From contig JASJDA010000096.1 in assembly GCA_030065755.1 (NCBI GenBank), forward strand, positions 1-33,300: a stretch of 33,300 nucleotides of DNA, in the 5' to 3' direction. Below, piece after piece: positions 15,314 through 23,167 of the stretch. Source of the DNA: Prochloraceae cyanobacterium. GTDB taxonomy: Bacteria; Cyanobacteriota; Cyanobacteriia; Cyanobacteriales; JASJDA01. Numbering within the stretch: position 1 is the first letter of the stretch; each line of letters begins with the position of its first letter. The notes beneath the pieces are model-generated. The model saw nothing but the letters and a program-made list of their open reading frames with translations. It did no database searches and was not told where the DNA came from. Both the position numbers and the translations under genes were made by a program.

Positions 15314-15811
15314 ATGAAAGATTTTCTCGGCGTGCCTCTTGGCAGTCTAGACCCCGACCCTAATAACTTTGTAGCTGCCTTTGAAGGGTCTGCTATCAAA
15401 CAAACCATAACAGCAAAAGCGGGAGATGTTCTCAGCTTCAATTGGAACTTTTTGAGCAACGAGTCCTTGAATGGAGACTATGCTTTTATCACGTTAAATG
15501 GCCTATCCGAATTGGGTAACAGCGCTGCTACGCTGTTGACCTCAAACATGCCGTTTCTGAAAGAGACAGGTTACCAAACATTCTCTTATACTGTAACAAC
15601 CTCTGGTACCTACACCCTCAGAATTGGCGTTGTTGATGTCAATGATTTTAATGAAACTTCTGCCCTATTAATTGACGATGTAAAGCTAACTAGTACAGAG
15701 CCACCCAAATCAGTTCCAGAACCAACTTCTAGCCTTGGTATCTTATTATTTATCAGTTATCAGTTATCGGTTGTGAATTCATTTTTGAATCAATTGATAA
15801 TTGGTAACTGA
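15314..15811 (+). pseudogene. PEP-CTERM sorted exoprotein, broken at both ends
   Basis: The reading frame codes for the middle of a typical cyanobacterial PEP-CTERM protein: DFLGVPLGSLD, GSAIKQTITAKAGDVLSFNWNFL, TYTLRIGVVDVNDFNETSALLIDDVKL, then the VPEP motif and the start of the anchor (TSSLGILLF). The N-terminus with its signal peptide is missing, because the IS5 remnant joins at about 15314 and the ATG there is fortuitous. At the 3' end the hydrophobic anchor and basic tail are replaced by translated inverted-repeat sequence (ISYQLSVVNS...). Without signal peptide or intact anchor it could not be exported and sorted, so I treat it as a pseudogene. Confidence 0.75.
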
Positions 15812-15829
15812 CAACTGATAACTGATAAA
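15745..15829. repeat. Long imperfect inverted repeat of TTATCAG units
   Basis: Arms of about 35 bases (TTTATCAGTTATCAGTTATC on the left; its inverted copy GATAACTGATAAAT on the right with a few mismatches) surround a short AT-rich centre. Each arm is itself built from ATCAGTT units. It ends one base from the 3' end of tRNA-Leu and has overwritten the 3' end of the PEP-CTERM gene. As RNA it would form a long hairpin. Confidence 0.75.
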
Positions 15830-15913
15830 TGCGGAACTCGGGACTTGAACCCGAAAGTCCTTGCGAACACTAGAACCTGAATCTAGCGCGTCTACCAATT
15901 CCGCCAGTTCCGC
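15830..15913 (-). tRNA. tRNA-Leu (anticodon CAG)
   Basis: The minus strand folds as a class II tRNA of 84 nt. The acceptor GCGGAAC pairs with GTTCCGC plus discriminator A, and the D arm contains GGCGGAATTGGTAGACGCG. The anticodon stem CTAGA/TCTAG encloses a loop with CAG, the long variable arm is GTGTTCGCAAGGACT, and the T arm is CGGGTTCAAGTCCCG. The CCA end is not encoded. Confidence 0.96.
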
Positions 15914-16122
15914 GTTAAGGTATATTTTAATGCCTAATTTACTAGTATTGCTAAATAATCAAAATTAGTCAAGATTCTAAAAAAAATTTAAGATTTTTTT
16001 AGATAATTTCTACGATCGTATCAATTGCCAATAAGATTTGTGATAAGCATAGACATTTTTCCTCTTTCAGTTAGAATCAGAACCGAATTTTCCAACAATC
16101 TCGCGATCGAATTTTACTGATT

Positions 16123-17457
16123 TTGGAGGATAAAGCTATAAATTTCCCGCTTAACTCAACAAAAACCAACAATGTCAACAGCACCACAAATGAAACAGTT
16201 CTTGAAATTTGGGGTCGAGCCTCTTTGCAGGGACAGGTCAAAATTAGTGGAGCTAAAAATTCTGCTCTAGCTATTATGGCAGGAGCTATATTGTGTCCTA
16301 CTGATTGTCGAATTAGTAATATTCCTTCTTTAGTAGACATAGGGCGCATGAGCCAGATTTTGCAAGCTTTAGGCGTGAAGTTAACGAGAAATGGAGATAT
16401 TTTAGACATTAACGCTAGGGATATTGTCTCGCAAGAAGCTCCCTACGATATAGTTTCTCAACTGAGAGCTAGTTTTTTTGTTATCGGGCCGCTTTTAACT
16501 AGATTAGGAGTAGCTAGAGTTCCGTTACCAGGGGGATGTGCCATTGGTGCTAGACCAGTGGACCTTCACGTCAGAGGCCTGCAAGCTCTAGGCGCAGACG
16601 TTATGATTGAATCTGGCACAGTTCTTGCTGGTGTCAAAGGAAGAGGTGGGAGGTTAAAGGGAACAAAAATATATCTAGACTATCCCAGTGTGGGTGCTAC
16701 AGAAACCATTATGATGGCAGCAACACTCGCAGAAGGGGAAACAATAATAGAAAATGCTGCTTGCGAGCCAGAAGTAGTCGATCTGGCAAATTTTTGCTGC
16801 TCGATGGGAGCAAAAATCAAAGGTGCTGGCACTCAGACAATTACGATCGCTGGAGTCGATCGCTTGCATTCGACTGATTACTCGATTATTCCCGATCGCA
16901 TAGAAGCTGGCACTTTCTTAGTAGCTGGAGCGATCGCTAATTCAGAATTAGTACTAACCCACGTAATTCCAGAACACCTGAGTGCGGTTATAGCCAAGCT
17001 AAAAGAGATAGGCTGCCAAATACGCCAAGAAGATCTCAACTGTCTGCGCATTATTCCTGGTCATTTAAGGGGTACAAATATAGAAACCTTACCTTTTCCT
17101 GGTTTTCCCACCGACCTACAGGCTCAGTTTATGGCGCTGCTGGCTGTTAGTGAGGGGGATAGTTTAATTAGCGAAACAGTATTCGAGAATCGCTTACATC
17201 ACGTAGCCGAATTAAATCGCATGGGAGCAAACATTTACGTTAAAGGCAATCACGCCATTGTGCGCGGCGTTCCTTTTCTATCTGGAGCACCAGTGCAAGC
17301 AACCGATCTGCGAGCCTCAGCAGCTCTAGTACTAGCGGGTATCGCAGCTAGAGGAAAGACTGTCGTTAGAGGATTGCAGCACCTCGATCGCGGCTATGAA
17401 AATCTAGAGGGAAAATTACGAAACCTAGGCGTGAATCTTCAACGAGTCACCCCTTAA
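16123..17457 (+). CDS. murA: UDP-N-acetylglucosamine 1-carboxyvinyltransferase
   Basis: Transfers enolpyruvate from PEP to UDP-GlcNAc, the first committed step of peptidoglycan synthesis, in the cytosol. Family motifs are clear: SGAKNSAL (Lys45-Asn46), [14 protein letters not shown] with the catalytic, fosfomycin-binding Cys139, and the C-terminal [15 protein letters not shown] block. 444 residues, slightly longer than usual because of a Thr/Asn-rich N-terminus ahead of TVLEIWG. The start is uncertain. The only standard in-frame start upstream of the core is TTG at 16123, yet the strong GGAGGA (16125-16130) lies just after it, 7 bases before an in-frame ATA at 16138. The gene is single, with no operon partner close by. 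Confidence 0.95.
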   Translation: MEDKAINFPLNSTKTNNVNSTTNETVLEIWGRASLQGQVKISGAKNSALAIMAGAILCPTDCRISNIPSLVDIGRMSQILQALGVKLTRNGDILDINARDIVSQEAPYDIVSQLRASFFVIGPLLTRLGVARVPLPGGCAIGARPVDLHVRGLQALGADVMIESGTVLAGVKGRGGRLKGTKIYLDYPSVGATETIMMAATLAEGETIIENAACEPEVVDLANFCCSMGAKIKGAGTQTITIAGVDRLHSTDYSIIPDRIEAGTFLVAGAIANSELVLTHVIPEHLSAVIAKLKEIGCQIRQEDLNCLRIIPGHLRGTNIETLPFPGFPTDLQAQFMALLAVSEGDSLISETVFENRLHHVAELNRMGANIYVKGNHAIVRGVPFLSGAPVQATDLRASAALVLAGIAARGKTVVRGLQHLDRGYENLEGKLRNLGVNLQRVTP

Positions 17458-17642
17458 CTAATTTTGTCTCTTTTGCTTTTATGGGATGAGGTGGAATTTA
17501 CTCCTATTTTCTCCTCATCTTCTTTATTGTTTTACTTCTCAACCAATAACAAACAACAAATTATAAATTAGCAGCAATTAAAGCTTAGATTTATGTCATA
17601 ATTTGTTAAAGATATTTTAAGAAGATTTGCTTATCTCAAGTA

Positions 17643-17990
17643 ATGAGCGAGCGACCAGAAGAAAAAACCCTTGCCGAAAAATCACCCGCCAGTTACGAAT
17701 GTCGCGCCTGCGGCTACGTATACGAACCCAGTAAGGGTGATAGTAAAAATGATATTGCTGCAGGAACGCAGTTTGAAGATTTACCTAGCAACTGGCGTTG
17801 TCCCGTATGCGGCGCACGTTCCAACGTTTTTGTCAATATTGGTGCAACTGGCGCACCATCAGGATTTGAAGAAAATTTAAATTATGGTTTTGGGGTTAAC
17901 CGTTTAACACCAAAACAGAAAAATCTTCTTATCTTTGGCGCTTTAGCTTTAGGCTTTTTGTTCTTTATAAGTCTATACGGTCTCAATTAA
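17643..17990 (+). CDS. rubA: Membrane-anchored rubredoxin RubA
   Basis: 115 residues. The rubredoxin iron site is two CxxC pairs, Cys20/Cys23 (CRACGY) and Cys53/Cys56 (CPVCGA), with the usual aromatic spacing between (GTQFEDLPSNWR). After a linker, residues about 94-112 form a single membrane helix (NLLIFGALALGFLFFISLYG). RubA is a thylakoid-bound rubredoxin needed for photosystem assembly, acting with Ycf48 early in PSII formation. In many cyanobacteria and some algae it lies in the order rubA-ycf48-psbEFLJ, exactly as here. ATG start at 17643 after an AAG-rich leader. Confidence 0.96.
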   Translation: MSERPEEKTLAEKSPASYECRACGYVYEPSKGDSKNDIAAGTQFEDLPSNWRCPVCGARSNVFVNIGATGAPSGFEENLNYGFGVNRLTPKQKNLLIFGALALGFLFFISLYGLN

Positions 17991-18123
17991 GCTAAAGCAG
18001 CCCTACACCAAAGACAGTTAGCACCATATTTTAGTGCTTGAAATAAATTGTTTGCAGTAACCCACCGAGGGATACTAGAGCAATTTGCCTTGATTACAGA
18101 TTGGATGTTAGTAAACCTACTTT

Positions 18124-19119
18124 ATGAGAAAACTGAAACAAATTGTAATAGTAATAGCGGTTTGCTTATTTTGTGCTAGTTGCAGTCAAGTCGCCTCGAT
18201 CGACAATAATCCCTGGAAAGTAGTCGAGCTTTCTACCGATTCTACTTTGGCAGATGTAGATTTTACCGAAGACTTAAACCACGGTTGGTTGGTAGGAAGC
18301 AAAGCTACCCTATTAGAAACCACTGATGGGGGGGATAATTGGGAAGAAAAAACTCTAGACCTAGGAGACGAGAAAGTTAGTTTTACTTCTGTCAGCTTCA
18401 GCGGAGAAGAAGGATGGATTACTGGGGAACCGGCAATTTTGCTTCACACCGATGACGGTGGTAAAACCTGGTCTCGCATTCCTTTGAGTGAAAAATTACC
18501 AGGTTCTCCCTATCAAATACTCGCATTGGGGCCAGACTCAGCAGAGATGGTAACAGATTTAGGTGCAATTTATACAACAGAAAACGGTGGTCGCACCTGG
18601 AAAGCTATGGTACAAGGAGCAGTAGGAGTTGCTCGCAACATAAATCGATCGCGCGATGGAAAATACGTTGCTGTTTCTGCTAGAGGAAACTTTTATTCTA
18701 CTTGGGAACCAGGTCAAGAAGAATGGACACCTCACCAGCGCACTTCTTCCCGTAGAGTTCAAAATATGGGTTTTAGCGAAGATGGCAACAATTTATGGCT
18801 CCTAGCTCGTGGCGGTCAAATTCAGTTTACTGAATCAGAAGATGTAGAAGATTGGGGAGATGTTGTTTATCCAGAACCTTCTACAAGTTGGGGTCTTTTA
18901 GATATTGCTTATCGCACAGAAGAAGAAATGTGGGTAGCTGGAGGTAGTGGTAACTTACTACGTAGCGTTGATAATGGCAAAAGTTGGGAAAAAGATCGAG
19001 AAGTAGAAAAAGTTCCTTCTAATTTTTATAAAGTTCTATTTATAACACCTGAAAAAGGATTTGTTCTCGGTCAGAGAGGAATTTTACTCAAATACGAGCC
19101 ATTAGAAGAAGCAACATAA
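18124..19119 (+). CDS. ycf48: Photosystem II assembly factor Ycf48 (HCF136)
   Basis: 331 residues with a lipoprotein signal (hydrophobic core, then FCASC; lipid Cys about 20). The body consists of seven BNR-type blades with repeated TTDGGDNWEEKT, HTDDGGKTW, TENGGRTW and SVDNGKSW motifs, forming a lumenal beta-propeller. Ycf48 binds precursor D1 and cytochrome b559 modules and helps insert chlorophyll during PSII assembly and repair. It follows rubA by 133 bases in the conserved cluster. A 460-base insertion of repeat-like sequence separates it from psbE, so psbE-J probably has its own promoter here. Confidence 0.97.
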   Translation: MRKLKQIVIVIAVCLFCASCSQVASIDNNPWKVVELSTDSTLADVDFTEDLNHGWLVGSKATLLETTDGGDNWEEKTLDLGDEKVSFTSVSFSGEEGWITGEPAILLHTDDGGKTWSRIPLSEKLPGSPYQILALGPDSAEMVTDLGAIYTTENGGRTWKAMVQGAVGVARNINRSRDGKYVAVSARGNFYSTWEPGQEEWTPHQRTSSRRVQNMGFSEDGNNLWLLARGGQIQFTESEDVEDWGDVVYPEPSTSWGLLDIAYRTEEEMWVAGGSGNLLRSVDNGKSWEKDREVEKVPSNFYKVLFITPEKGFVLGQRGILLKYEPLEEAT

Positions 19120-19282
19120 ATACTCGACGATAGCTATCGAAAATAACTGATTGCTTGTCATACTAAGGCCATTTCCCATATTTTTTGTCCAAAAAAGCCA
19201 CACAGTTAAAGTGCGTAACTTTTGACTTAAAATAAGTTAGAATAAAAAAATGGTACATTTTAGGTTACATCTTTAGAGATGG

Positions 19283-19355
19283 GTCGATCGTAAGTGTCAA
19301 GCGGGATAAATTGAGGATGTAGGTGCAAGTCTTGTCCGAACCTCACCTCGATCGT
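19283..19355 (+). mobile_element. Possible group II intron 5' fragment in the psbE leader
   Basis: The 463-base spacer 19120-19582 has no ORF. Within it, GAGGATGTAGGTGCAAGTC, followed by CCGAACCTCACC, resembles the 5' part of domain I of group II introns, and CGATCG flanks it on both sides. Downstream, at 19457-19495, two hairpins share bases: GGGTTT/AAACCC and CCCTA/TAGGG, so only one can form. The spacer must also hold the psbE promoter; a TATAAT at about 19556 lies too near the start codon to be sure. Confidence 0.3.
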
Positions 19356-19582
19356 TATGATGATAAAAAACAGCCAAAACTTGCAATAATTTAGACTCTA
19401 GGATTAAAATATTAGTCCAAAATAAAAAACAAGAGTCACAAAATAATTTTGTTTTGGGGTTTGTAATAAAAAACCCTATGTCTTAGCAACTAGGGCTTCT
19501 GCAAGTAAAAATAGCTTAATAGGTCTCAATAAAGCTCGCAGATAGTTCGTAACTTTATAATATAACAGGAGGAAAACCAACA

Positions 19583-19831
19583 ATGTCCAGTGGTTCTACA
19601 GGAGAACGTCCCTTTGCAGATATTATTACTAGCGTTCGCTATTGGGTAATTCATAGTATTACAATTCCCATGTTATTTATCGCTGGTTGGCTATTTGTAA
19701 GTACTGGCCTAGCATACGACGCTTTTGGTACCCCTCGCCCTAATGAGTATTTCACTCAAGATCGCCAGGAAATACCAATCCTTTCCGATCGCTATGAAGC
19801 AAAAAATCAAATTGAAGATTTTAATAACTAG
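19583..19831 (+). CDS. psbE: Cytochrome b559 alpha subunit
   Basis: 82 residues, the normal length. A short N-terminal stromal segment leads into the single membrane helix containing haem ligand His24 ([21 protein letters not shown]), then the lumenal [16 protein letters not shown] block. It pairs with PsbF to bind haem at the PSII core and is one of the first proteins assembled. AGGAGG lies 9 bases before the ATG. First gene of psbEFLJ; psbF follows after 23 bases. Confidence 0.99.
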   Translation: MSSGSTGERPFADIITSVRYWVIHSITIPMLFIAGWLFVSTGLAYDAFGTPRPNEYFTQDRQEIPILSDRYEAKNQIEDFNN

Positions 19832-19854
19832 TTAGTAAAAAAAAGGAGAACATT

Positions 19855-19992
19855 ATGACTAGTGGTACTAATCCAAATCAACCAATTTCTTATCCAATTT
19901 TTACTGTTAGGTGGCTAGCAGTCCACACTCTAGCCGTTCCCAGCGTCTTCTTTGTAGGCGCGATCGCCGCTATGCAATTTATTCAAAGATAG
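19855..19992 (+). CDS. psbF: Cytochrome b559 beta subunit
   Basis: 45 residues. One membrane helix with haem ligand His24 in [20 protein letters not shown], ending QFIQR as in the family. AAAAGGAGA precedes the ATG by 5 bases. It forms the haem-binding heterodimer with PsbE. Second gene of psbEFLJ; the next start is 14 bases after its stop. Confidence 0.98.
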   Translation: MTSGTNPNQPISYPIFTVRWLAVHTLAVPSVFFVGAIAAMQFIQR

Positions 19993-20006
19993 GAGAAGAA
20001 ATAAAG

Positions 20007-20126
20007 ATGGAAAGAAATCCAAATCCAAATAAACTACCAGTAGAACTAAACCGTACTTCTCTATACTTGGGTTTACTTCTAGTTGCTGTGCTTGGTATTC
20101 TATTTTCCAGCTATTTCTTCAACTAA
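20007..20126 (+). CDS. psbL: Photosystem II reaction centre protein L
   Basis: 39 residues, the invariant length. A polar N-terminus ([20 protein letters not shown]) leads into one membrane helix ending FSSYFFN. PsbL sits at the PSII dimer interface and stabilises the QA site. A GGAGA lies upstream. Translation is probably coupled within the psbEFLJ operon. Confidence 0.98.
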   Translation: MERNPNPNKLPVELNRTSLYLGLLLVAVLGILFSSYFFN

Positions 20127-20151
20127 TTCTAATAATTAGGAGGTTAAAAAA

Positions 20152-20271
20152 ATGTCTGGAGAAGCAAGAATTCCATTATGGATCGTAGCTGTTATTGCCG
20201 GCTTAGGTGCAATCGCTGTCCTAGGTGTTTTCTTCTATGGTGCCTATGCGGGTGTAGGCTCCTCTTTGTAG
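20152..20271 (+). CDS. psbJ: Photosystem II reaction centre protein J
   Basis: 39 residues: [18 protein letters not shown], a Gly-rich membrane helix and the tail [10 protein letters not shown], identical in layout to known PsbJ. AGGAGG is placed 7 bases before the ATG. PsbJ lies at the plastoquinone exchange channel near cytochrome b559 and is needed for late assembly steps. Last gene of psbEFLJ, followed by a strong terminator. Confidence 0.98.
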   Translation: MSGEARIPLWIVAVIAGLGAIAVLGVFFYGAYAGVGSSL

Positions 20272-20301
20272 TAAATCAAAGCAAAATTTAATTTAAATTT
20301 T

Positions 20302-20340
20302 AAAGACCGCCTGTTTGTTTTGAGCTAGCGGTCTTTTTAT
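20302..20340 (+). terminator. Intrinsic terminator of psbEFLJ
   Basis: A perfect 9-bp stem AAAGACCGC/GCGGTCTTT (20302-20310 with 20328-20336), a 17-base loop and a T-rich tail (TTTTTATTTTT). It stands 30 bases after psbJ. Confidence 0.9.
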
Positions 20341-20486
20341 TTTTACCTAAAATTTTTTTTAAATTGAGATTGTATAATCAATGATCTTTAGCTTGTAATT
20401 ATGTTTTAAAAGTAGTATTTTTGTTCGTTATGTGTTATGTTACTAATTGAGAAAAACAGCTACTTGCAATCCCTAAGTAAGAGTCG

Positions 20487-20660
20487 ATGGGTCAGGAATT
20501 TTATATCGAGGGGTATGGAAATCCGCCAACTTACTTTTTGCAATCAGCGCTGGAAGAATGTCAAGAAGCTCGTGGGTACACAGGGATATTTGAAGAGAAT
20601 AAAAACTTATTTGACTTATTAAACAATAAAGGTTATTATGGTTGTATCGTCAATGCTTGA
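20487..20660 (+). CDS. Small unrecognised protein (57 aa)
   Basis: This frame overlaps, in another phase, a longer but unconvincing ORF. From ATG 20487 it reads MGQEFYIEGYGNPPTYF, then LQSALEECQEARG, then a Tyr/Asn/Leu-rich end YYGCIVNA. An in-frame stop 9 bases upstream fixes the start. The composition is balanced, acidic and protein-like (GYGNPPTYF loop, amphipathic helix, FEENKNLFDLL), whereas the overlapping frame is rich in Lys, Arg and Ser without pattern. No convincing ribosome site beyond GTAAGAG. It lies between the psbJ terminator and recA. It may be a complete microprotein or a fragment of a larger family; I do not recognise it. Confidence 0.45.
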   Translation: MGQEFYIEGYGNPPTYFLQSALEECQEARGYTGIFEENKNLFDLLNNKGYYGCIVNA

Positions 20661-20863
20661 CGAGAGCAGTTGAGAGGTTAAATTGTAAGGTGTAGGGTTT
20701 TTGAGGAGATAAGGAAAAAGTATAGTTCAGATCGACCTCACAACCTAAAAATTGCACGACACGCCACATCCTAACCACATAACAGGTCTAGCGAAGTGTT
20801 TGTAACAAAAACTAGATTTCCCGTCTACATCAATAATTCTTTAGATCGTAAACCGAGGCATTA

Positions 20864-21931
20864 ATGGCTCCTAGCACTATTACAAACAATCCTGAAAAAG
20901 ACAAAGCTTTAAGCTTAGTATTAAACCAAATCGAGCGCAATTTTGGCAAAGGCTCAATTATGCGCTTGGGAGACGCTACCCGCATGAGGGTAGAAACAAT
21001 CTCTACTGGCGCACTTACCCTAGACTTAGCATTGGGTGGTGGATTGCCAAAAGGCCGGATAATTGAAATATACGGTCCTGAGAGTTCGGGTAAAACAACT
21101 TTAGCACTACACGGGATCGCCGAAGTCCAAAAAGCAGGAGGAGTAGCTGCTTTTATTGATGCCGAACACGCATTAGATCCTATTTACTCAGAAGCTTTAG
21201 GGGTTGACATTCAAAACCTATTTATTTCTCAACCAGATACAGGAGAAACAGGCTTAGAAATAGTCGATCAGTTAGTGCGATCGGCAGCAGTAGATATTAT
21301 CGTAATTGACTCGGTAGCGGCTCTAGTACCTCGAGCAGAAATTGAAGGAGAAATGGGCGACAATCAGGTGGGACTGCAAGCTCGTCTGATGAGTAAAGCA
21401 CTGCGCAAAATTGCTGGAAACATTGGCAAATCAGGCTGTACGGTTATTTTCCTCAACCAATTACGGCAAAAAATAGGAGTTACTTACGGTAATCCAGAAG
21501 TGACTACAGGAGGAACAGCCCTCAAATTCTATTCCTCAGTGCGTTTAGATATTCGTCGCACTCAAACCCTCAAAAAAGGCAGCGAAGGCGAATATGGCAA
21601 TCGCGTTAAAGTAAAAGTGGCTAAGAATAAAGTTGCACCTCCTTTTCGCATTGCCGAGTTTGACATCATTTTTGGTACCGGAATTTCTCGCCTAGGATGT
21701 ATGTTAGATTTAGCCGAACAAACAGGGGCGATCGTCCGCAAAGGAGCTTGGTATAGCTATAACGGTGATAATATTGCTCAAGGTAGAGATAACGCCGTCA
21801 CTTACCTAGAAGAAAAACCTCAATTAGCGATCGAAATAGAAAAGCAAGTGCGAGAAAAACTAGATATGAAAACTTCGGCTTCTGACAATTCAGTCGATCT
21901 ACCTTCAGAAGAAGAAGAACAAGAAGAATAA
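20864..21931 (+). CDS. recA: Recombinase RecA
   Basis: 355 residues. Walker A GPESSGKT (71-78), the MAW-type core helix ([35 protein letters not shown]), loop L1/L2 region ([19 protein letters not shown]) and an acidic C-terminal tail (SEEEEQEE). It forms ATP-dependent filaments on single-stranded DNA for strand exchange. GAGG upstream of the ATG serves as ribosome site. The leader (20661-20863) is AT-rich and shows no obvious LexA box, consistent with the often non-SOS control of cyanobacterial recA, though I did not test this systematically. Confidence 0.99.
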   Translation: MAPSTITNNPEKDKALSLVLNQIERNFGKGSIMRLGDATRMRVETISTGALTLDLALGGGLPKGRIIEIYGPESSGKTTLALHGIAEVQKAGGVAAFIDAEHALDPIYSEALGVDIQNLFISQPDTGETGLEIVDQLVRSAAVDIIVIDSVAALVPRAEIEGEMGDNQVGLQARLMSKALRKIAGNIGKSGCTVIFLNQLRQKIGVTYGNPEVTTGGTALKFYSSVRLDIRRTQTLKKGSEGEYGNRVKVKVAKNKVAPPFRIAEFDIIFGTGISRLGCMLDLAEQTGAIVRKGAWYSYNGDNIAQGRDNAVTYLEEKPQLAIEIEKQVREKLDMKTSASDNSVDLPSEEEEQEE

Positions 21932-21937
21932 ACCACC

Positions 21938-21993
21938 AAAATGCGCGGGGGGCTACGACCTCAGCGTAACGGGTCGTAGGGGGATAGCGCGTT
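21938..21993. terminator. Long hairpin between convergent recA and the DUF3493 gene, likely bidirectional terminator
   Basis: The inner stem CTACGACC/GGTCGTAG (21953-21960 with 21972-21979) and the outer stem AATGCGC/GCGCGTT (about 21940-21946 with 21987-21993, one G-U pair) are separated by G-rich internal loops. T-rich runs are short on either side, so termination strength is uncertain. Confidence 0.6.
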
Positions 21994-22021
21994 GATTTCA
22001 ACCCTTCGATGCAGTTTACTA

Positions 22022-22327
22022 TTAAGGTCTACGTCTGCTTTCTGCCTTTTCTTCCCAGCGAAATAACCAATACATCAGCGCTACTACGCCAATTTGTACA
22101 GCTAAGTTAGGTAAGGTAGAAGAGACATTTTTTCCAGCAGCTAACTGGGTGAGGAAAATAAAAGCACCAATTAAACCAGAGGCTCCAAAAGAAAAATAGA
22201 TAAATTTTCTCAAACCTCTATAGGGAGCCTCTGCTTCTGCTTTTAGTCGCGCGTATTTTTCTGTGCCAAGTTGCTGACGACGATTGTTAAGTTTATTGCT
22301 GGGTTTTTCCGTAGGTGAATCTGCCAT
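22022..22327 (-). CDS. DUF3493 membrane protein (LPA1/Rep27-type domain)
   Basis: 101 residues. A polar, basic N-terminus leads into AEAEAPYRGLRKFIYFSFGASGLIGAFIFLTQLAAG, the first membrane helix with the family's APYRGLR motif. A second helix follows (LAVQIGVVALMYWLF) and a basic end (RWEEKAESRRRP). This matches the small cyanobacterial DUF3493 proteins; the same domain is found in plant/algal LPA1/Rep27, a PSII assembly or repair factor. A role in thylakoid biogenesis is therefore plausible but not shown. It converges on recA, with a shared hairpin between the two. Confidence 0.85.
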   Translation of the reverse strand: MADSPTEKPSNKLNNRRQQLGTEKYARLKAEAEAPYRGLRKFIYFSFGASGLIGAFIFLTQLAAGKNVSSTLPNLAVQIGVVALMYWLFRWEEKAESRRRP

Positions 22328-22457
22328 TAGGTTTTTTGCGACGTTTTCGGACCTTTAGATTAAGAATTATAACGCACGAAGCTCAACCTCGCAGTGCAAT
22401 TGGGCTGAGTGTCTGTCTAGTAACTGAATCTCTTAGCTATAATAAATTTGAGAAACT

Positions 22458-22529
22458 GCCGGAGTAGCTCAGGGGTAGAGCATTCGATTCGTAATCGAAC
22501 GGTCGTCGGTTCAAATCCGATCTTCGGCT
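22458..22529 (+). tRNA. tRNA-Thr (anticodon CGT)
   Basis: 72 nt. The acceptor GCCGGAG pairs with CTTCGGC (one G-T), D arm GCTC-AGGGGTA-GAGC, anticodon stem TTCGA/TCGAA with loop TTCGTAA giving CGU, and T arm GTCGGTTCAAATCCGAT. Discriminator T; CCA not encoded. Confidence 0.95.
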
Positions 22530-22714
22530 TAACTGTTCGATCGCGGTAGAAATAAAAGATAAGCCACAAACAGCATAGAAAGTAATATTATAATTCTGAG
22601 CGTTCAGCAATCTCGATCGCCTTCGACTAGAGAATTTTTGCCAAGGGGCTTTGTAAATAAGACAATTCTTGAGAAAATCTCTATTTAGTTAGTTAACAGC
22701 AAAAAAAAATAGTT

Positions 22715-23167
22715 ATGCCCATTATTAGATCGGTATTCTCTTTGATTTTGGTACTAGTTACCGTTTTATTAGTAAGTTGCGGTAGTCCTCAAGCAACCGA
22801 ACCCACTACCTACAGTGCAGAACAAATTGAAGAAATTCAGAGCTTTTTAGAACCCGTACTGGTTTCAAGAGAGCGGATGAAGGAACTAGAAAGTCTCATC
22901 AATGACGAAAATTGGATAGACACAGATAATTTGATTCACGGTCCCTTAGGATCTTTGCGACGAAATTTGAGGTATTTATCAGATAATCTTCTACCAGAAG
23001 ACCAAAAAAGAGCCAAACAATTAAGTAAAGAGTTATTTGCTGATATCGAAAGAATCGATGTTGCTGCTAAAAATCAAAACTACAGCGCCGCAGTACAGCA
23101 ATACACTCAAACAATAAGAGACTTCGATACTTTATTGGATCTAATTCCTACTTCCGAAGATACATGA
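22715..23167 (+). CDS. psbQ: Photosystem II lipoprotein PsbQ (CyanoQ)
   Basis: 150 residues. Lipoprotein signal: SVFSLILVLVTVLLVSC, lipid Cys about 22. The mature part is a four-helix bundle with the family landmarks AEQIEEIQSFLEPV, RERMKELESLINDENW, NLIHGPLGSLRR and YLSDNLLPEDQ. CyanoQ sits on the lumenal face of PSII and stabilises the oxygen-evolving complex. Its stop codon overlaps the start of the following oxidoreductase gene (ATGA), so the two are co-translated, although no functional link is known. Confidence 0.93.
   Translation: MPIIRSVFSLILVLVTVLLVSCGSPQATEPTTYSAEQIEEIQSFLEPVLVSRERMKELESLINDENWIDTDNLIHGPLGSLRRNLRYLSDNLLPEDQKRAKQLSKELFADIERIDVAAKNQNYSAAVQQYTQTIRDFDTLLDLIPTSEDT

Noticed and set aside
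20437-20622. 61-codon ORF overlapping the small protein at 20487
   Set aside because: Lys/Arg/Ser-rich without pattern; the other frame has better protein character.
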